NCBI GenBank assembly: GCA_041859045.1
Contig: JBHELB010000024.1
Location: 1-53,219, forward strand
DNA: 53,219 nt
Reading direction: 5' to 3'
From: JBHELB01 sp041859045
GTDB lineage: Bacteria; Hydrogenedentota; Hydrogenedentia; Hydrogenedentales; SLHB01
Shown here: one piece after another, positions 9,101-18,019 of the stretch
Position numbering within the stretch: position 1 is the stretch's first letter
Layout: each line of letters opens with the position of its first letter
Program-made: the position numbers and the translations under genes
The notes under the pieces: model-generated
The model's input: only the letters and a program-made list of their open reading frames with translations
The model's database searches: none
Told to the model about the DNA's origin: nothing

Positions 9101-10711
9101 CGGCGATTGCTGCGTGCTCGTGCCGCCGTCGCCGAAATTCCACAACCACGAGGCAATCGGCACGCCTTCGGTATCCGCATAGGACAGAGAACGATCCTCG
9201 AACTGCACCGTCGAGTTTACGGTCGGGTCAACGGGCGACGCCGCGAAGTCGGCCAGCGGCGGCTTTTTCACCACGGCCATATAGCCCAGTTTTGTGCGTG
9301 TGTCCGTCCCGTGGGCCGTAGTAACGGTCAACGTCACCGTGAAAGCGCCCGTCGTGGTGTAGGTGTGCGACGGGTTCTGAAGCGTGCTCGTGCCGCCGTC
9401 ACCGAAATTCCAAAGCCACTGGGTAATCGGGGCGGTGCCCGGCGCGGAGCGGTCGGTGAATTGCACGGGGGTGTCGATTCGCGCAGGCAACGGCGATGCG
9501 CTGAATTCGGCCTTCGGCGCGACTTCGATCACGGTAAGATAGTTGGGCCTGGTCACCGTGTTCGAGCCGTGCGCGCTGGTCACGGTAAGCGAAACGGCGT
9601 AGACGCCCTTTGCGGTATAAGTGTGAGAAGGGTTTCGGTCGTTGCTCGTGCCGCCGTCGCCGAAATTCCAGAGCCACTGGGTAATGGGCGCCGTGCCGCT
9701 GATGGAGATGTCGTTAAACACTACAGGAGTGTTGGCCTGTACAAGCACATTCGATACGACGAAGTTGGCAATCGGCGCAACGACGTGCACCGTGATGTAG
9801 CCGAATTTGGTTTCGGTATCCGTGCCGTGCGCCGTCGTGACCGTAAGCGAAACCGTATACGTTCCCGCCTGGGCGTACGAATGCACCGGGTTTTGCTCGT
9901 TGCTGGTCTGGCCATCGCCGAAATTCCATTGCCGAGAGGTGATGGGCATCGAACCCGCCACGGAAAGATCCGTGAAGTAAACGGAATCGTTGGTGGCCGG
10001 AGTGAGAATCGATGCGGTGAAATCGGCCGTCGGAACGGTGCGCGGCTGCACGGCGATGTAGGCCGTGCGCGTGCGCGTTACCGTCGTCGCGGGCGTGGCG
10101 ACGGTGAGGGAAACCGTATATGTTCCCGCCTGGCTATAAGCGTGTGAAGGGTTCTGCTGGCTGCTGGTCTGACCGTCGCCAAAGTTCCAAAACCAAGATA
10201 AAATCGGACCGGTCCCCGGGGAGAAGACGCTTGCATCCTGAAACGTCACCGCATCGCCGGCGTACGGCGTGCGATTGCTGGCGTTGAAGTTCACCGTCAG
10301 TAAGGATTTGGCCGTGACCGACACCGTGGTCGGCACCAGCCCCGTCGCGGATACGTTAATCAACGCGATGTTGTCGCCGCCCGCCAACGCGCCGCGATCC
10401 AGCGTGACCGTTACATCCAGCGAGCCCCCCACCCAACTCGCCGGATCGGGGTTGTAGCTCACGCTCAGCCACGATTGATTCGGGGTGATGGAAAGCCCGG
10501 CTACGCTCTTTGCCCCGCTGGCCACGCTCACCTTGAAACTGAGCGTGTTGAGCGAGGTCCCAAAATCCAGCGTTTGCGGCGTCGCCACCAGCGTCGGTGT
10601 TCCTGTACCGCCGCCGTTGCCGCCCCCGCCCGGAGTCGGACACCCCAACATCGCGAGGGACACCAGGACGCCCAGTACCCCTACACCCCAACCGCGACGC
10701 AATCCAAGCAT
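6134..10711 (-). CDS. PKD-repeat lipoprotein with C-terminal PqaA-type (PhoPQ-activated pathogenicity-related) domain
   Basis: 1525 residues. A signal peptide ends in the lipobox-like AMLGC, with Cys24 as probable lipid anchor, followed by a Gly/Thr/Pro linker. After a beta-rich segment, six clear PKD domains carry WNFGDG...NPSHTY-type motifs between about residues 140 and 650. At least one or two diverged copies follow. From about residue 890 the sequence matches the PqaA family (LDRYVQAPD, TAYTMDIASLVW, AVLDQVPNQP, KAMDTV), an alpha/beta-hydrolase-like group. The canonical nucleophile turn GxSKRGW is represented by GSEDSWMGGW, so catalysis is uncertain. The start is ATG 10711, with GAGGAG upstream. 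It is probably displayed on the outer membrane, with PKD domains as spacers or glycan-binding modules. Confidence 0.85.
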   Translation of the reverse strand: MLGLRRGWGVGVLGVLVSLAMLGCPTPGGGGNGGGTGTPTLVATPQTLDFGTSLNTLSFKVSVASGAKSVAGLSITPNQSWLSVSYNPDPASWVGGSLDVTVTLDRGALAGGDNIALINVSATGLVPTTVSVTAKSLLTVNFNASNRTPYAGDAVTFQDASVFSPGTGPILSWFWNFGDGQTSSQQNPSHAYSQAGTYTVSLTVATPATTVTRTRTAYIAVQPRTVPTADFTASILTPATNDSVYFTDLSVAGSMPITSRQWNFGDGQTSNEQNPVHSYAQAGTYTVSLTVTTAHGTDTETKFGYITVHVVAPIANFVVSNVLVQANTPVVFNDISISGTAPITQWLWNFGDGGTSNDRNPSHTYTAKGVYAVSLTVTSAHGSNTVTRPNYLTVIEVAPKAEFSASPLPARIDTPVQFTDRSAPGTAPITQWLWNFGDGGTSTLQNPSHTYTTTGAFTVTLTVTTAHGTDTRTKLGYMAVVKKPPLADFAASPVDPTVNSTVQFEDRSLSYADTEGVPIASWLWNFGDGGTSTQQSPAHTYSKVGKFDVSLTVSNTHGVNTATKTGYVTVRPDFTANTTDASIGEVLTFTPIIGQGASVAGYLWNFGDGYTSTAQVASHMYGGEGVYTVSLEVRLLDGSRVSTIKSQYVTVSFKYPKAQFIVSDLNPSMYETVTFTDESDTGSALIDRWEWSYREIRPDTTPGPFTVWSTGQNTTQTWTAPAVYEVRLVLNRAGADGPAPACVPTVDGQGPVENYYTSQIVSVGGVAPEASFVIIDNTDSDLVRGMRAPAVVFRDLTGIKLVSTSSTQGGGRIVEYQWRIWKEGGEYPDASTVVRSFSPVYDIIPGSTSLRQYPFRSPGMYTVQLSVLVEAVTNPRDPDDPLNTSSYVADTETKTRCIEVLEPTALDRYVQAPDAAAVTNHVPTVTQLARGASDQFTAYTMDIASLVWESEQPTNPNLWRHNLTIIHPDNLSSQTMLLYLNTNETGAARPTSVDPALSSFAVQSKMAVAVLDQVPNQPSFYPAFGEAVKGNKFISASLKTFLDTNDPNTIVFFPIAKAAKKAMDTVRTFMANPNPPAQGGSGNYPPVLIEDCIVFAGSEDSWMGGWASYMAAIADTRVRGLISLGFDGAGLREQFGYQRSLEDQFGFRFSGVDAFTQPSPLGYNIDSALVAPEVGQDYYNTNDIGYRSFAMAALLRRDAEKVRQLLRAILWDLMDEYYFPRVDAENEFDHYDALRNLLDLPGEENLDSFHEIRDHVSAVKGSLSDEVTLIDQLLLQIDNAMKLAPDERDPWVFTPAIAGYDTGLYGGLGGQLLQILATMEEELLKEAPREYLVTLVDPVWYAKLYTLGGHLEHLGAGRLRAPTYSLLSPGDICSPPDSAKFYFPYLAGDNWLRYFPNSDRTLGGNYLSLLAGLQPWVENIAYGTPAAVPKLTWTFADNRIVRVNAPGAKSLNLYIARREAKPDFRLGAGIFDSPVWVSTPIQSGMPVQLLPALNQYAAFFVEATYDDYVITSDVAVQQPYQAPHQ

Positions 10712-11247
10712 GCCCTTCTCCTCACGGTCCCCTGCGGCACACCAGCCACTTGCCGCTACGGGAACAACCGCCTGTCAGACTCTACTTCGTCATCACGCCA
10801 TCCGCAGTCCCGCGCGGCGCGTTGTGTAGGTCGGCGCTTGCCTTCCGGGAAACGCCGGAAATCTCCGCTCCAGCTTCCCAAGCCCACCCCTTGCGCGCGC
10901 AGGTCTTGCGAAGAGACACCACGCATCAAAATAGGGCAAGAGACACCCCTCCAGCATCAACCTATTCTGGGCATATCATGCCACGGAAAGCCGTTCGCAG
11001 TCAATAGATTATCCCGGATTTGCGATTAATGAAACAGACCCCCGCTGTAGTCTGCGGGCTGTCGCGCCGGGAGGGCTATAGGCCTTCACAAGGGCCCGGC
11101 CAGATGCGGGCGCGCCTGCCAAGGCTGCGGGGTGAAAATGCCCTAATGCGGCTCAAAGTCTCATCCCGCTAAGTCCGGGGGGCGGGGAGGAGGGGCAAAG
11201 AGCCGCCTAAACCACCCCCGGAAACGCGACAGCACCGGCACGGACGG
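10712..11247. other. Long intergenic region
   Basis: About 535 bases upstream of the divergent PKD lipoprotein gene. I see no convincing gene here. It contains a small hairpin (CCCGC/GCGGG near 11041-11058) and copy B of the dispersed repeat. The open frames seen on either strand lack ribosome sites and family resemblance. Confidence 0.55.
11110..11152. repeat. Dispersed repeat, copy B
   Basis: Second copy of the element at 5018-5061, in the same orientation, sharing the block CTGCCAAGGCTGCG plus GAAAAT and AATG. Unlike copy A it is not enclosed in a long palindrome. Confidence 0.65.
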
Positions 11248-11382
11248 CTATAAACCGCCCTGCGCTCGCAGTTTTTCGAGCAATGTCCGGGCGTCGGCGG
11301 TGTGGGGACTCTCGATCTGCTCGGCAAGCTGGACCGCCTGTTCCGCGTTGCTTGAAGTCCGCCATGGCGCATTCCTCCTCAC
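11248..11382 (-). CDS. Small hypothetical protein, possibly frameshifted
   Basis: A 44-residue frame starting at GTG 11382 ends in LLEKLRAQGGL, with a helical stretch NAEQAVQLAEQIES before it that resembles the last helices of a TPR protein. GTG 11382 has no good ribosome site. ATG 11364 in another frame is preceded by GAGGAGGA and starts MADFK. Removing one base near 11351 would join MADFK to NAEQAVQLAEQ as a neat 38-residue protein. Either the gene carries a one-base error or it is a remnant. Confidence 0.35.
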   Translation of the reverse strand: MRRNAPWRTSSNAEQAVQLAEQIESPHTADARTLLEKLRAQGGL

Positions 11383-11490
11383 CGATACCGGTGCCGTATT
11401 CTAGCACAACTGCGTCGACCTGGAAGTTTTTGGGGATAGGGCTTGGGCGAAGTTTCTCTCGGGAAGCTTTCCGCGGTTTTCGCGGCGTGT

Positions 11491-11519
11491 TTGCGCCGTT
11501 CTGGGCGGAATGATAGAAT
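11491..11519 (+). promoter_or_regulatory. Sigma-70-type promoter of the recO operon
   Basis: TTGCGC (11491-11496) and TAGAAT (11514-11519) are 17 bases apart, about 35 bases before the recO start. It is the best candidate to drive recO, lepA, both signal peptidases and hemW. Confidence 0.6.
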
Positions 11520-11554
11520 TCCCCTTCATCTGACGGACGCCGGAGGAGGTCTGT

Positions 11555-12259
11555 GTGCCGCAGGAACGGTGCGAAGGGATCGTGCTCCGGCACGTGGACT
11601 GGAGCGAGACGAGCCGGGTGGTGACGTTTCTGACGCCGTCACGCGGGCGGATGGCCTGCATGGTGGCGGGCGCGCGGCGTCCTAAGAGCTCGCTTGGGCC
11701 GTTGCTGGACACGTTCAATCGGGTCGAGCTGGTCTACTACTGGAAGGACGGGCGCAGCGTTCAGAAACTGGCCGAGGCGTCCTTGCTGGACGGGTACGGC
11801 GGACTCAAGGCGAGCCTCGACAAGACGCTGTACGGGGCGTTTCCGCTTGAACTGGCGCTGAAAACGGCGCAGGAAAATGAGCCGTCCGAGGCGCTGTACG
11901 ACGCCCTGCGTCGAGGCCTCGAAGGGATCAACGCGTGGACCGGCGACATTGCCACCCACGCCGCGTGGCACACGCTGCGGTTGCTGACGGCGGCGGGGTT
12001 TGCCCCGTGGTGTCCGGAACCGACGGGAAAACGGGCGCGGTTTGCATTTAGTTCGGGCGTGGTGGAAGACGACGAGCCGGGCGACCGCGTGTTGAGCGCG
12101 GAGGGCCACGCGGCGCTGTACGCGATGACGCGTGCCGCAGCGGAATGTCCGCCGTTGACCGCGCCGATGGAAGTGTTTGACGCGCTGTACGGTTTTGCGT
12201 GCCGTCAGCTCGATACGGATTTTCGCAGTGTGCATGTACTTCGCCGGGTGCAGGCGTAG
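11555..12259 (+). CDS. recO: DNA repair protein RecO
   Basis: 234 residues. RecO loads RecA on single-stranded DNA with RecR during RecF-pathway repair. The N-terminal OB fold is recognisable (GIVLRHVDWSETSRVVTFLTPSRGRMACMVAGARRP split over residues 8-43), followed by the helical C-terminal part. Many RecO proteins have a four-cysteine zinc site in the helical half. Here only PWCPEP remains near residue 150, so zinc binding is probably lost. GTG 11555 is preceded by GGAGGAGG, five bases away. It is the first gene of a five-gene run, 27 bases before lepA. Confidence 0.9.
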   Translation: MPQERCEGIVLRHVDWSETSRVVTFLTPSRGRMACMVAGARRPKSSLGPLLDTFNRVELVYYWKDGRSVQKLAEASLLDGYGGLKASLDKTLYGAFPLELALKTAQENEPSEALYDALRRGLEGINAWTGDIATHAAWHTLRLLTAAGFAPWCPEPTGKRARFAFSSGVVEDDEPGDRVLSAEGHAALYAMTRAAAECPPLTAPMEVFDALYGFACRQLDTDFRSVHVLRRVQA

Positions 12260-12286
12260 CGCCGTCCCGAGCCGTATAGGAAACCC

Positions 12287-14107
<1,821 letters not shown>

Positions 14108-14109
14108 CC

Positions 14110-15501
14110 TTGAGCACGCCGCCACGGCCATCGTTCTTCGATTCCCCCGCGCCGGAACGGCGGCCAGGGTGCTTGGTGCAAATCTTCGGGCCGATGACGT
14201 GGGCCAACGCATGGTCGTGGGTGCTGTTCATTCTCTTGTTGTTGTGCGTCGAGTGGCTGTTCCTCGAACCGTTCACGATCCCCTCGGGCTCCATGGAACC
14301 CACCCTGCACGGCGATCCCCGTTTCTTGCGCGGCGACCGCGTGCTTGTCAACAAGCTGGCCTATGGCGCGCGACTCCCCTTCACCAAACACCCCGTATTC
14401 CGGTGGTCTGAGCCGAAACGCTTCGACATCGTCGTGTTCTACAGCAAAGGTCCTGCGGGGAATTTGCCGGTCTGGCAGCGCATGGCAATAGACCTGACCG
14501 GACCGTTACTGGGATTGTTGCCATTGCCTGAGGAATACCGCAAGACGCTAAACGCGGCACAGGCGGGCATTCTCATTAAGCGCGTCATTGGCCTTCCGGG
14601 CGAGCGTGTGCACATCGACAAAGACGGAACCATCTTTATCAACGGCACCCCGCTCTCGCTTCCCGCGTCCATGCCGCCGGTCAAATACACCACGCATCGC
14701 ATCTATACCGACGACGAGATTCGCGTTATCCTTGGAAAGAACTACGACGCCTACCACGAAAGCGCGCGAGAAGTGCTCGGGACAAAGGAACGATTCCCGT
14801 ACGCGGTGCGCGAGGAAGACGAGTTTTCGCTTGTACCGGCGGGGCATTACCTCATGCTGGGCGACAACTCCGGCCAGAGCGCGGACGGGCGCATCTTTGG
14901 CTGGGTGCCGCGCGAGAACATTCTCGGCCGCGCATTCTGTGTGTTCTGGCCGGTGAATCGCGTACGCGATTTGACCGGCTTCACGCGGACCGCGAGCGGT
15001 CTCACGTTGCTCGTGGGCATTCCTGCGCTCCTCATTCTGCTTGAGCTACTCCGTACGTTCTACGGGCGAAGCTTCAAGGCCTCGCGCGCCATGGCGTGCG
15101 GACGTATTCAGGCCGGCGATCATGTGTTCGTTCGGCGTCTGCGCGACAAGAGTTCGCTTCGCGCCGCACCGGGCGCCGTGGTCGTGCTCGAGGAGCCGAA
15201 CGGCGACCTTAACGCGGGCGTACTTGTGGCGCGGGCGGGCGACGACGTTCAGTTCTTGTGCGGTGCGCTCCAGATCGTGGATGGACCGGCCTTTGCCGTC
15301 GCGGATTGCGAGCAGGACGACTCCACGCTGCGTGTTCCGGACGGGTGTTTGCTGGTGCTGACCGGTCCCGGTGCGCCGGGAAAGAGCGACCTGTCCGTCG
15401 TGCGCCGTTCCGCCGTGCAAGGCCTGGCGCGGCGGATATGGTGGCCGCTGAACAAACAGCGAAAACTTGATGCCTCGGCAATCAATACGCCGGAGCGGTA
15501 A
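14110..15501 (+). CDS. lepB: Signal peptidase I with extra degenerate C-terminal SPase-like domain
   Basis: 463 residues. A membrane segment (about 35-52) precedes the catalytic box SGSMEP with Ser61. The general-base box ILIKRVIGLPG carries Lys157, and box E is GDNSGQSADGR (251-261). The enzyme cleaves signal peptides at the outer face of the inner membrane. It has a second membrane segment (about 296-316) and then an extra domain (about 325-450). In that domain AGDHVFVRR replaces the serine box, and VLVARAGDDV has Ala374 where the Lys should be. TTG 14110 follows lepA by two bases; the ribosome site is weak (GAGGCGG), so the start is uncertain. A close paralogue lies directly downstream. 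Confidence 0.93.
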   Translation: MSTPPRPSFFDSPAPERRPGCLVQIFGPMTWANAWSWVLFILLLLCVEWLFLEPFTIPSGSMEPTLHGDPRFLRGDRVLVNKLAYGARLPFTKHPVFRWSEPKRFDIVVFYSKGPAGNLPVWQRMAIDLTGPLLGLLPLPEEYRKTLNAAQAGILIKRVIGLPGERVHIDKDGTIFINGTPLSLPASMPPVKYTTHRIYTDDEIRVILGKNYDAYHESAREVLGTKERFPYAVREEDEFSLVPAGHYLMLGDNSGQSADGRIFGWVPRENILGRAFCVFWPVNRVRDLTGFTRTASGLTLLVGIPALLILLELLRTFYGRSFKASRAMACGRIQAGDHVFVRRLRDKSSLRAAPGAVVVLEEPNGDLNAGVLVARAGDDVQFLCGALQIVDGPAFAVADCEQDDSTLRVPDGCLLVLTGPGAPGKSDLSVVRRSAVQGLARRIWWPLNKQRKLDASAINTPER

Positions 15502-15510
15502 AGGAAGCGG

Positions 15511-16725
15511 ATGACCAACAGAAAATCGGCCCCGAAAAAGAGCGAGCCACTCGCGAATCCCGTCGCGGCGTCGGCGTGGGACTGGGCAAAGACGCTGTTC
15601 TTTGCGATCAGCATCGCGTTGCTCATTCGCTGGACCTGCTTCGAACCGTTCAAGATTCCGTCGGGCTCGATGGAACCCACCCTGCACGGCGACGAGAGAT
15701 TCCTTCGCGGCGACCGCGTGCTCGTGAACAAACTCGCGTACGGTCTGCGCATTCCGTTCACCAGCAAGCTCGTGTGGAAACGCGCCACGCCCCAGCGCTG
15801 GGATATCGTCGTCTTCCGCACGGTGGAGGAAAACTCGCGCGCGAAAATTCTGATCAAGCGCATCGTCGGTCTTCCCGGCGAGAAGATCCATGTCGGGAAC
15901 GATGGGAAGGTGTATGCCAACGGAGAGGCGTTGACGCTGCCGCCCAGCATGCCGCCGGTGTTGTACACGCGGGACGGAAAGTATGGCATCGAGGAAGCGC
16001 CGCAACTCAGCGCGGTGCCTGAGGGCTGCTATCTCGTGTTGGGCGACAACAGCGCGTTCAGCCGCGACGGGCGCTACTGGGGATGGCTGCCCGAAGGACA
16101 CATCCTCGGCCGTGCCTACGCGATCGGCTGGCCACCGGCGCACTGGCGTGACTTCACCGGGTTTACGCAAACGCTCTGGTGGCGCACGCTCGCGTCGCTT
16201 ACCGCATTGTTCTTGATATGGCGCGCGTTTTTCGGCCGCTCGTGGCGTGTGCACAACGCCGCGCTGGAAAACCTCGCGCCGGGCGATCACCTCTACATCC
16301 ATCGCTGCGCCTACGGCTTGCCAATTCCATTCACCTCATGGCGGTTCTACGCGGGCCGCTTGCCCAAACGCGGTGAAATTGTGCTCTACCGCGCGGAAGG
16401 CCATGAGGACTGGCTTCTGGGGCGCGTCGCGGCGCTGCCGGGCGAGGACGTTTACTTCAGCAAGGGCGCACTGACCATCAACGGCGCACAGATCGAACAT
16501 CCTGCGTTTTCTGGGCGCGATTACCTTCCCGGAGGGGGCACGTTCGGACGCTCGAAGGGCAAAGACGTCAGTCGCGTTCCCGACGGACACTGCTTCATTC
16601 TTTGCGACAATCCGGAGGCCGCGCCCGATGGCCGCACACTCGGGTGGACGCCGCGTGCGGCACTCATCGGCCAAGTCGCCGTCGTTTGGTGGCCGGTGCG
16701 AAGTCTGCGCCGGATTCAACCGTGA
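15511..16725 (+). CDS. Second signal peptidase I, also with an inactive duplicated C-terminal domain
   Basis: 404 residues, nine bases after its paralogue. Active-site Ser53 lies in SGSMEP, Lys116 in ILIKRIVGLPG, and box E is GDNSAFSRDGR (178-188), so the first domain looks active. After a membrane segment (about 224-241) the SPase pattern repeats from about residue 253: APGDHLYIHRCAYGLPIPFTS parallels GDRVLVNKLAYGLRIPFTS. LLGRVAALPGED has Gly304 at the lysine position, and CDNPEAAPDGRTLGW replaces box E. No nucleophilic Ser is present. The duplicated half is therefore a pseudo-protease domain, perhaps for substrate binding. The stop overlaps the hemW start. Confidence 0.92.
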   Translation: MTNRKSAPKKSEPLANPVAASAWDWAKTLFFAISIALLIRWTCFEPFKIPSGSMEPTLHGDERFLRGDRVLVNKLAYGLRIPFTSKLVWKRATPQRWDIVVFRTVEENSRAKILIKRIVGLPGEKIHVGNDGKVYANGEALTLPPSMPPVLYTRDGKYGIEEAPQLSAVPEGCYLVLGDNSAFSRDGRYWGWLPEGHILGRAYAIGWPPAHWRDFTGFTQTLWWRTLASLTALFLIWRAFFGRSWRVHNAALENLAPGDHLYIHRCAYGLPIPFTSWRFYAGRLPKRGEIVLYRAEGHEDWLLGRVAALPGEDVYFSKGALTINGAQIEHPAFSGRDYLPGGGTFGRSKGKDVSRVPDGHCFILCDNPEAAPDGRTLGWTPRAALIGQVAVVWWPVRSLRRIQP

Positions 16726-17801
16726 TCGCGGTCTACGTCCATGTCCCCTATTGCCGCACGCTCTGTCCGTACTGCGACTTCAATCGCACCCGCCTAGCTG
16801 GCGGCGTTCCGGAGTCCTATCTCAACGCGCTTGCGGCCGAGATCGCGGCATTCGAGGGGCCGAGCGACGCCCGGTCGATCTTTTTCGGCGGCGGCACGCC
16901 TTCGCTGCTTGCTCCTGCGCAACTGGAGCGTATTCTCGGGGCATTGCGGAGTCGTTTCCGGATTGCCGACGCGGAAATTTCGCTTGAAGCCAACTCCGAC
17001 GACGTGACCTCTGCGCTGATGGACGCTTGGAAGGCGCTTGGCGTCACGCGCGTTAGCCTGGGGGTACAGAGTTTCGACGACGACGTGCTGCGCTATCTCG
17101 GGCGGCGCCACGACGCGGCCACCGCGCGACGGGCCTGCGAGAGTGTGGCGGCGCGGTTCGACAACTGGAGCATGGACCTGATTTTCGGCGCGCGGCCCGT
17201 AGCGGCTTGGGACGAAACGCTGCGCACCGGCGCGGCGTTTGCGCCGCCACACGTTTCGGCCTATGGCCTCACGTACGAACCGGGCACACCGTTTGATGCA
17301 CGGCGCGGGGATGAGATCGACGAGGACGACTACTTGCGCATGTACCATCGCCCCGAGGCGTTTCTGGGCGAATGCCGGCGTTACGAGGTCTCGAATTTTG
17401 CGCGGCCGGGGTTCGAGTGCCGCCACAACCTCGTTTACTGGCACAACGAGGAGTACGCGGGGTTCGGTCCGGGGGCCTACAGCTTTGTGAACGGCGTGCG
17501 CGCGCGAAACACGGCCGGTATAGACGAATACCTGATGCATCCAGGAACGAAAGAAGAAAGTGTGCGCCTCACCGACCGCGAGGTGCGCGTCGAGACGCTC
17601 ATTCAGCACCTGCGACTGGTGGCGGGCCTTTCCCTTGCGTATTACCGCGGTCGTTTCGGCGCGGGACCGCACGAGGAATTTGGCGCGCGGCTCGATGTGT
17701 TGCGCGCGCGTGGGCTGATCGAAGAATGTGAAGACACGCTGCGCCCCACACGCCAAGGGCTCGAGCTCAACAACGAGATCGGGCTCGAACTGGTGGGATA
17801 G
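16722..17801 (+). CDS. hemW: HemW-type radical SAM heme chaperone/coproporphyrinogen oxidase homologue
   Basis: 359 residues. The radical-SAM cluster motif YCRTLCPYC (CxxxCxxC) sits near residue 11, with the SAM-binding GGGTPS (near 51) and the family-typical SLGVQSFDDDVLRYLGRRHD and YEVSNFARPGFECRHNLVYW segments. Such proteins insert heme or act in anaerobic heme synthesis. The Cys after the CxxxCxxC motif used by true coproporphyrinogen dehydrogenases is Asp-Phe-Asn here, which favours HemW. GTG 16722 overlaps the preceding stop (GTGA), indicating translational coupling. It is the last gene of the recO operon and converges with a symporter gene pair. Confidence 0.92.
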   Translation: MIAVYVHVPYCRTLCPYCDFNRTRLAGGVPESYLNALAAEIAAFEGPSDARSIFFGGGTPSLLAPAQLERILGALRSRFRIADAEISLEANSDDVTSALMDAWKALGVTRVSLGVQSFDDDVLRYLGRRHDAATARRACESVAARFDNWSMDLIFGARPVAAWDETLRTGAAFAPPHVSAYGLTYEPGTPFDARRGDEIDEDDYLRMYHRPEAFLGECRRYEVSNFARPGFECRHNLVYWHNEEYAGFGPGAYSFVNGVRARNTAGIDEYLMHPGTKEESVRLTDREVRVETLIQHLRLVAGLSLAYYRGRFGAGPHEEFGARLDVLRARGLIEECEDTLRPTRQGLELNNEIGLELVG

Positions 17802-17815
17802 CCCTGGTCGGGCCG

Positions 17816-18004
17816 CTATTCCGTCGGTTGCTCATTCTCTTCCTCCGCGTAGCGCTTGAGGTCCGCAAGCATGTTGCGGATGTCGAGAACTCCTTTGAAC
17901 GCCACGAACCCCGTGATGAAGGTGTACCACAGGACCGCCGCCATCGTGAGCCCGAACCAGAAGGGATGCCCGGCGGTGATATCTGCGCTGACTTCCGTTG
18001 GCAT
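17816..18004 (-). CDS. Small single-span membrane protein, probable symporter partner
   Basis: 62 residues. One hydrophobic span (about residues 15-38, FWFGLTMAAVLWYTFITGFVAFKG) is followed by a charged tail ending in EEENEQPTE. It starts 15 bases downstream of the sodium:solute symporter gene in the same direction, with GGGAGGGAA upstream of ATG 18004. By analogy with small subunits encoded beside other SSS transporters it may stabilise or regulate the symporter. The family is not recognised by name. Confidence 0.7.
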   Translation of the reverse strand: MPTEVSADITAGHPFWFGLTMAAVLWYTFITGFVAFKGVLDIRNMLADLKRYAEEENEQPTE

Positions 18005-18019
18005 GTTCTTTCCCTCCCG

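Noticed and set aside
8465..10147. 560-codon open frame antisense to the PKD gene
   Set aside because: Its repeats are the antisense image of the PKD repeats; it has no independent support.
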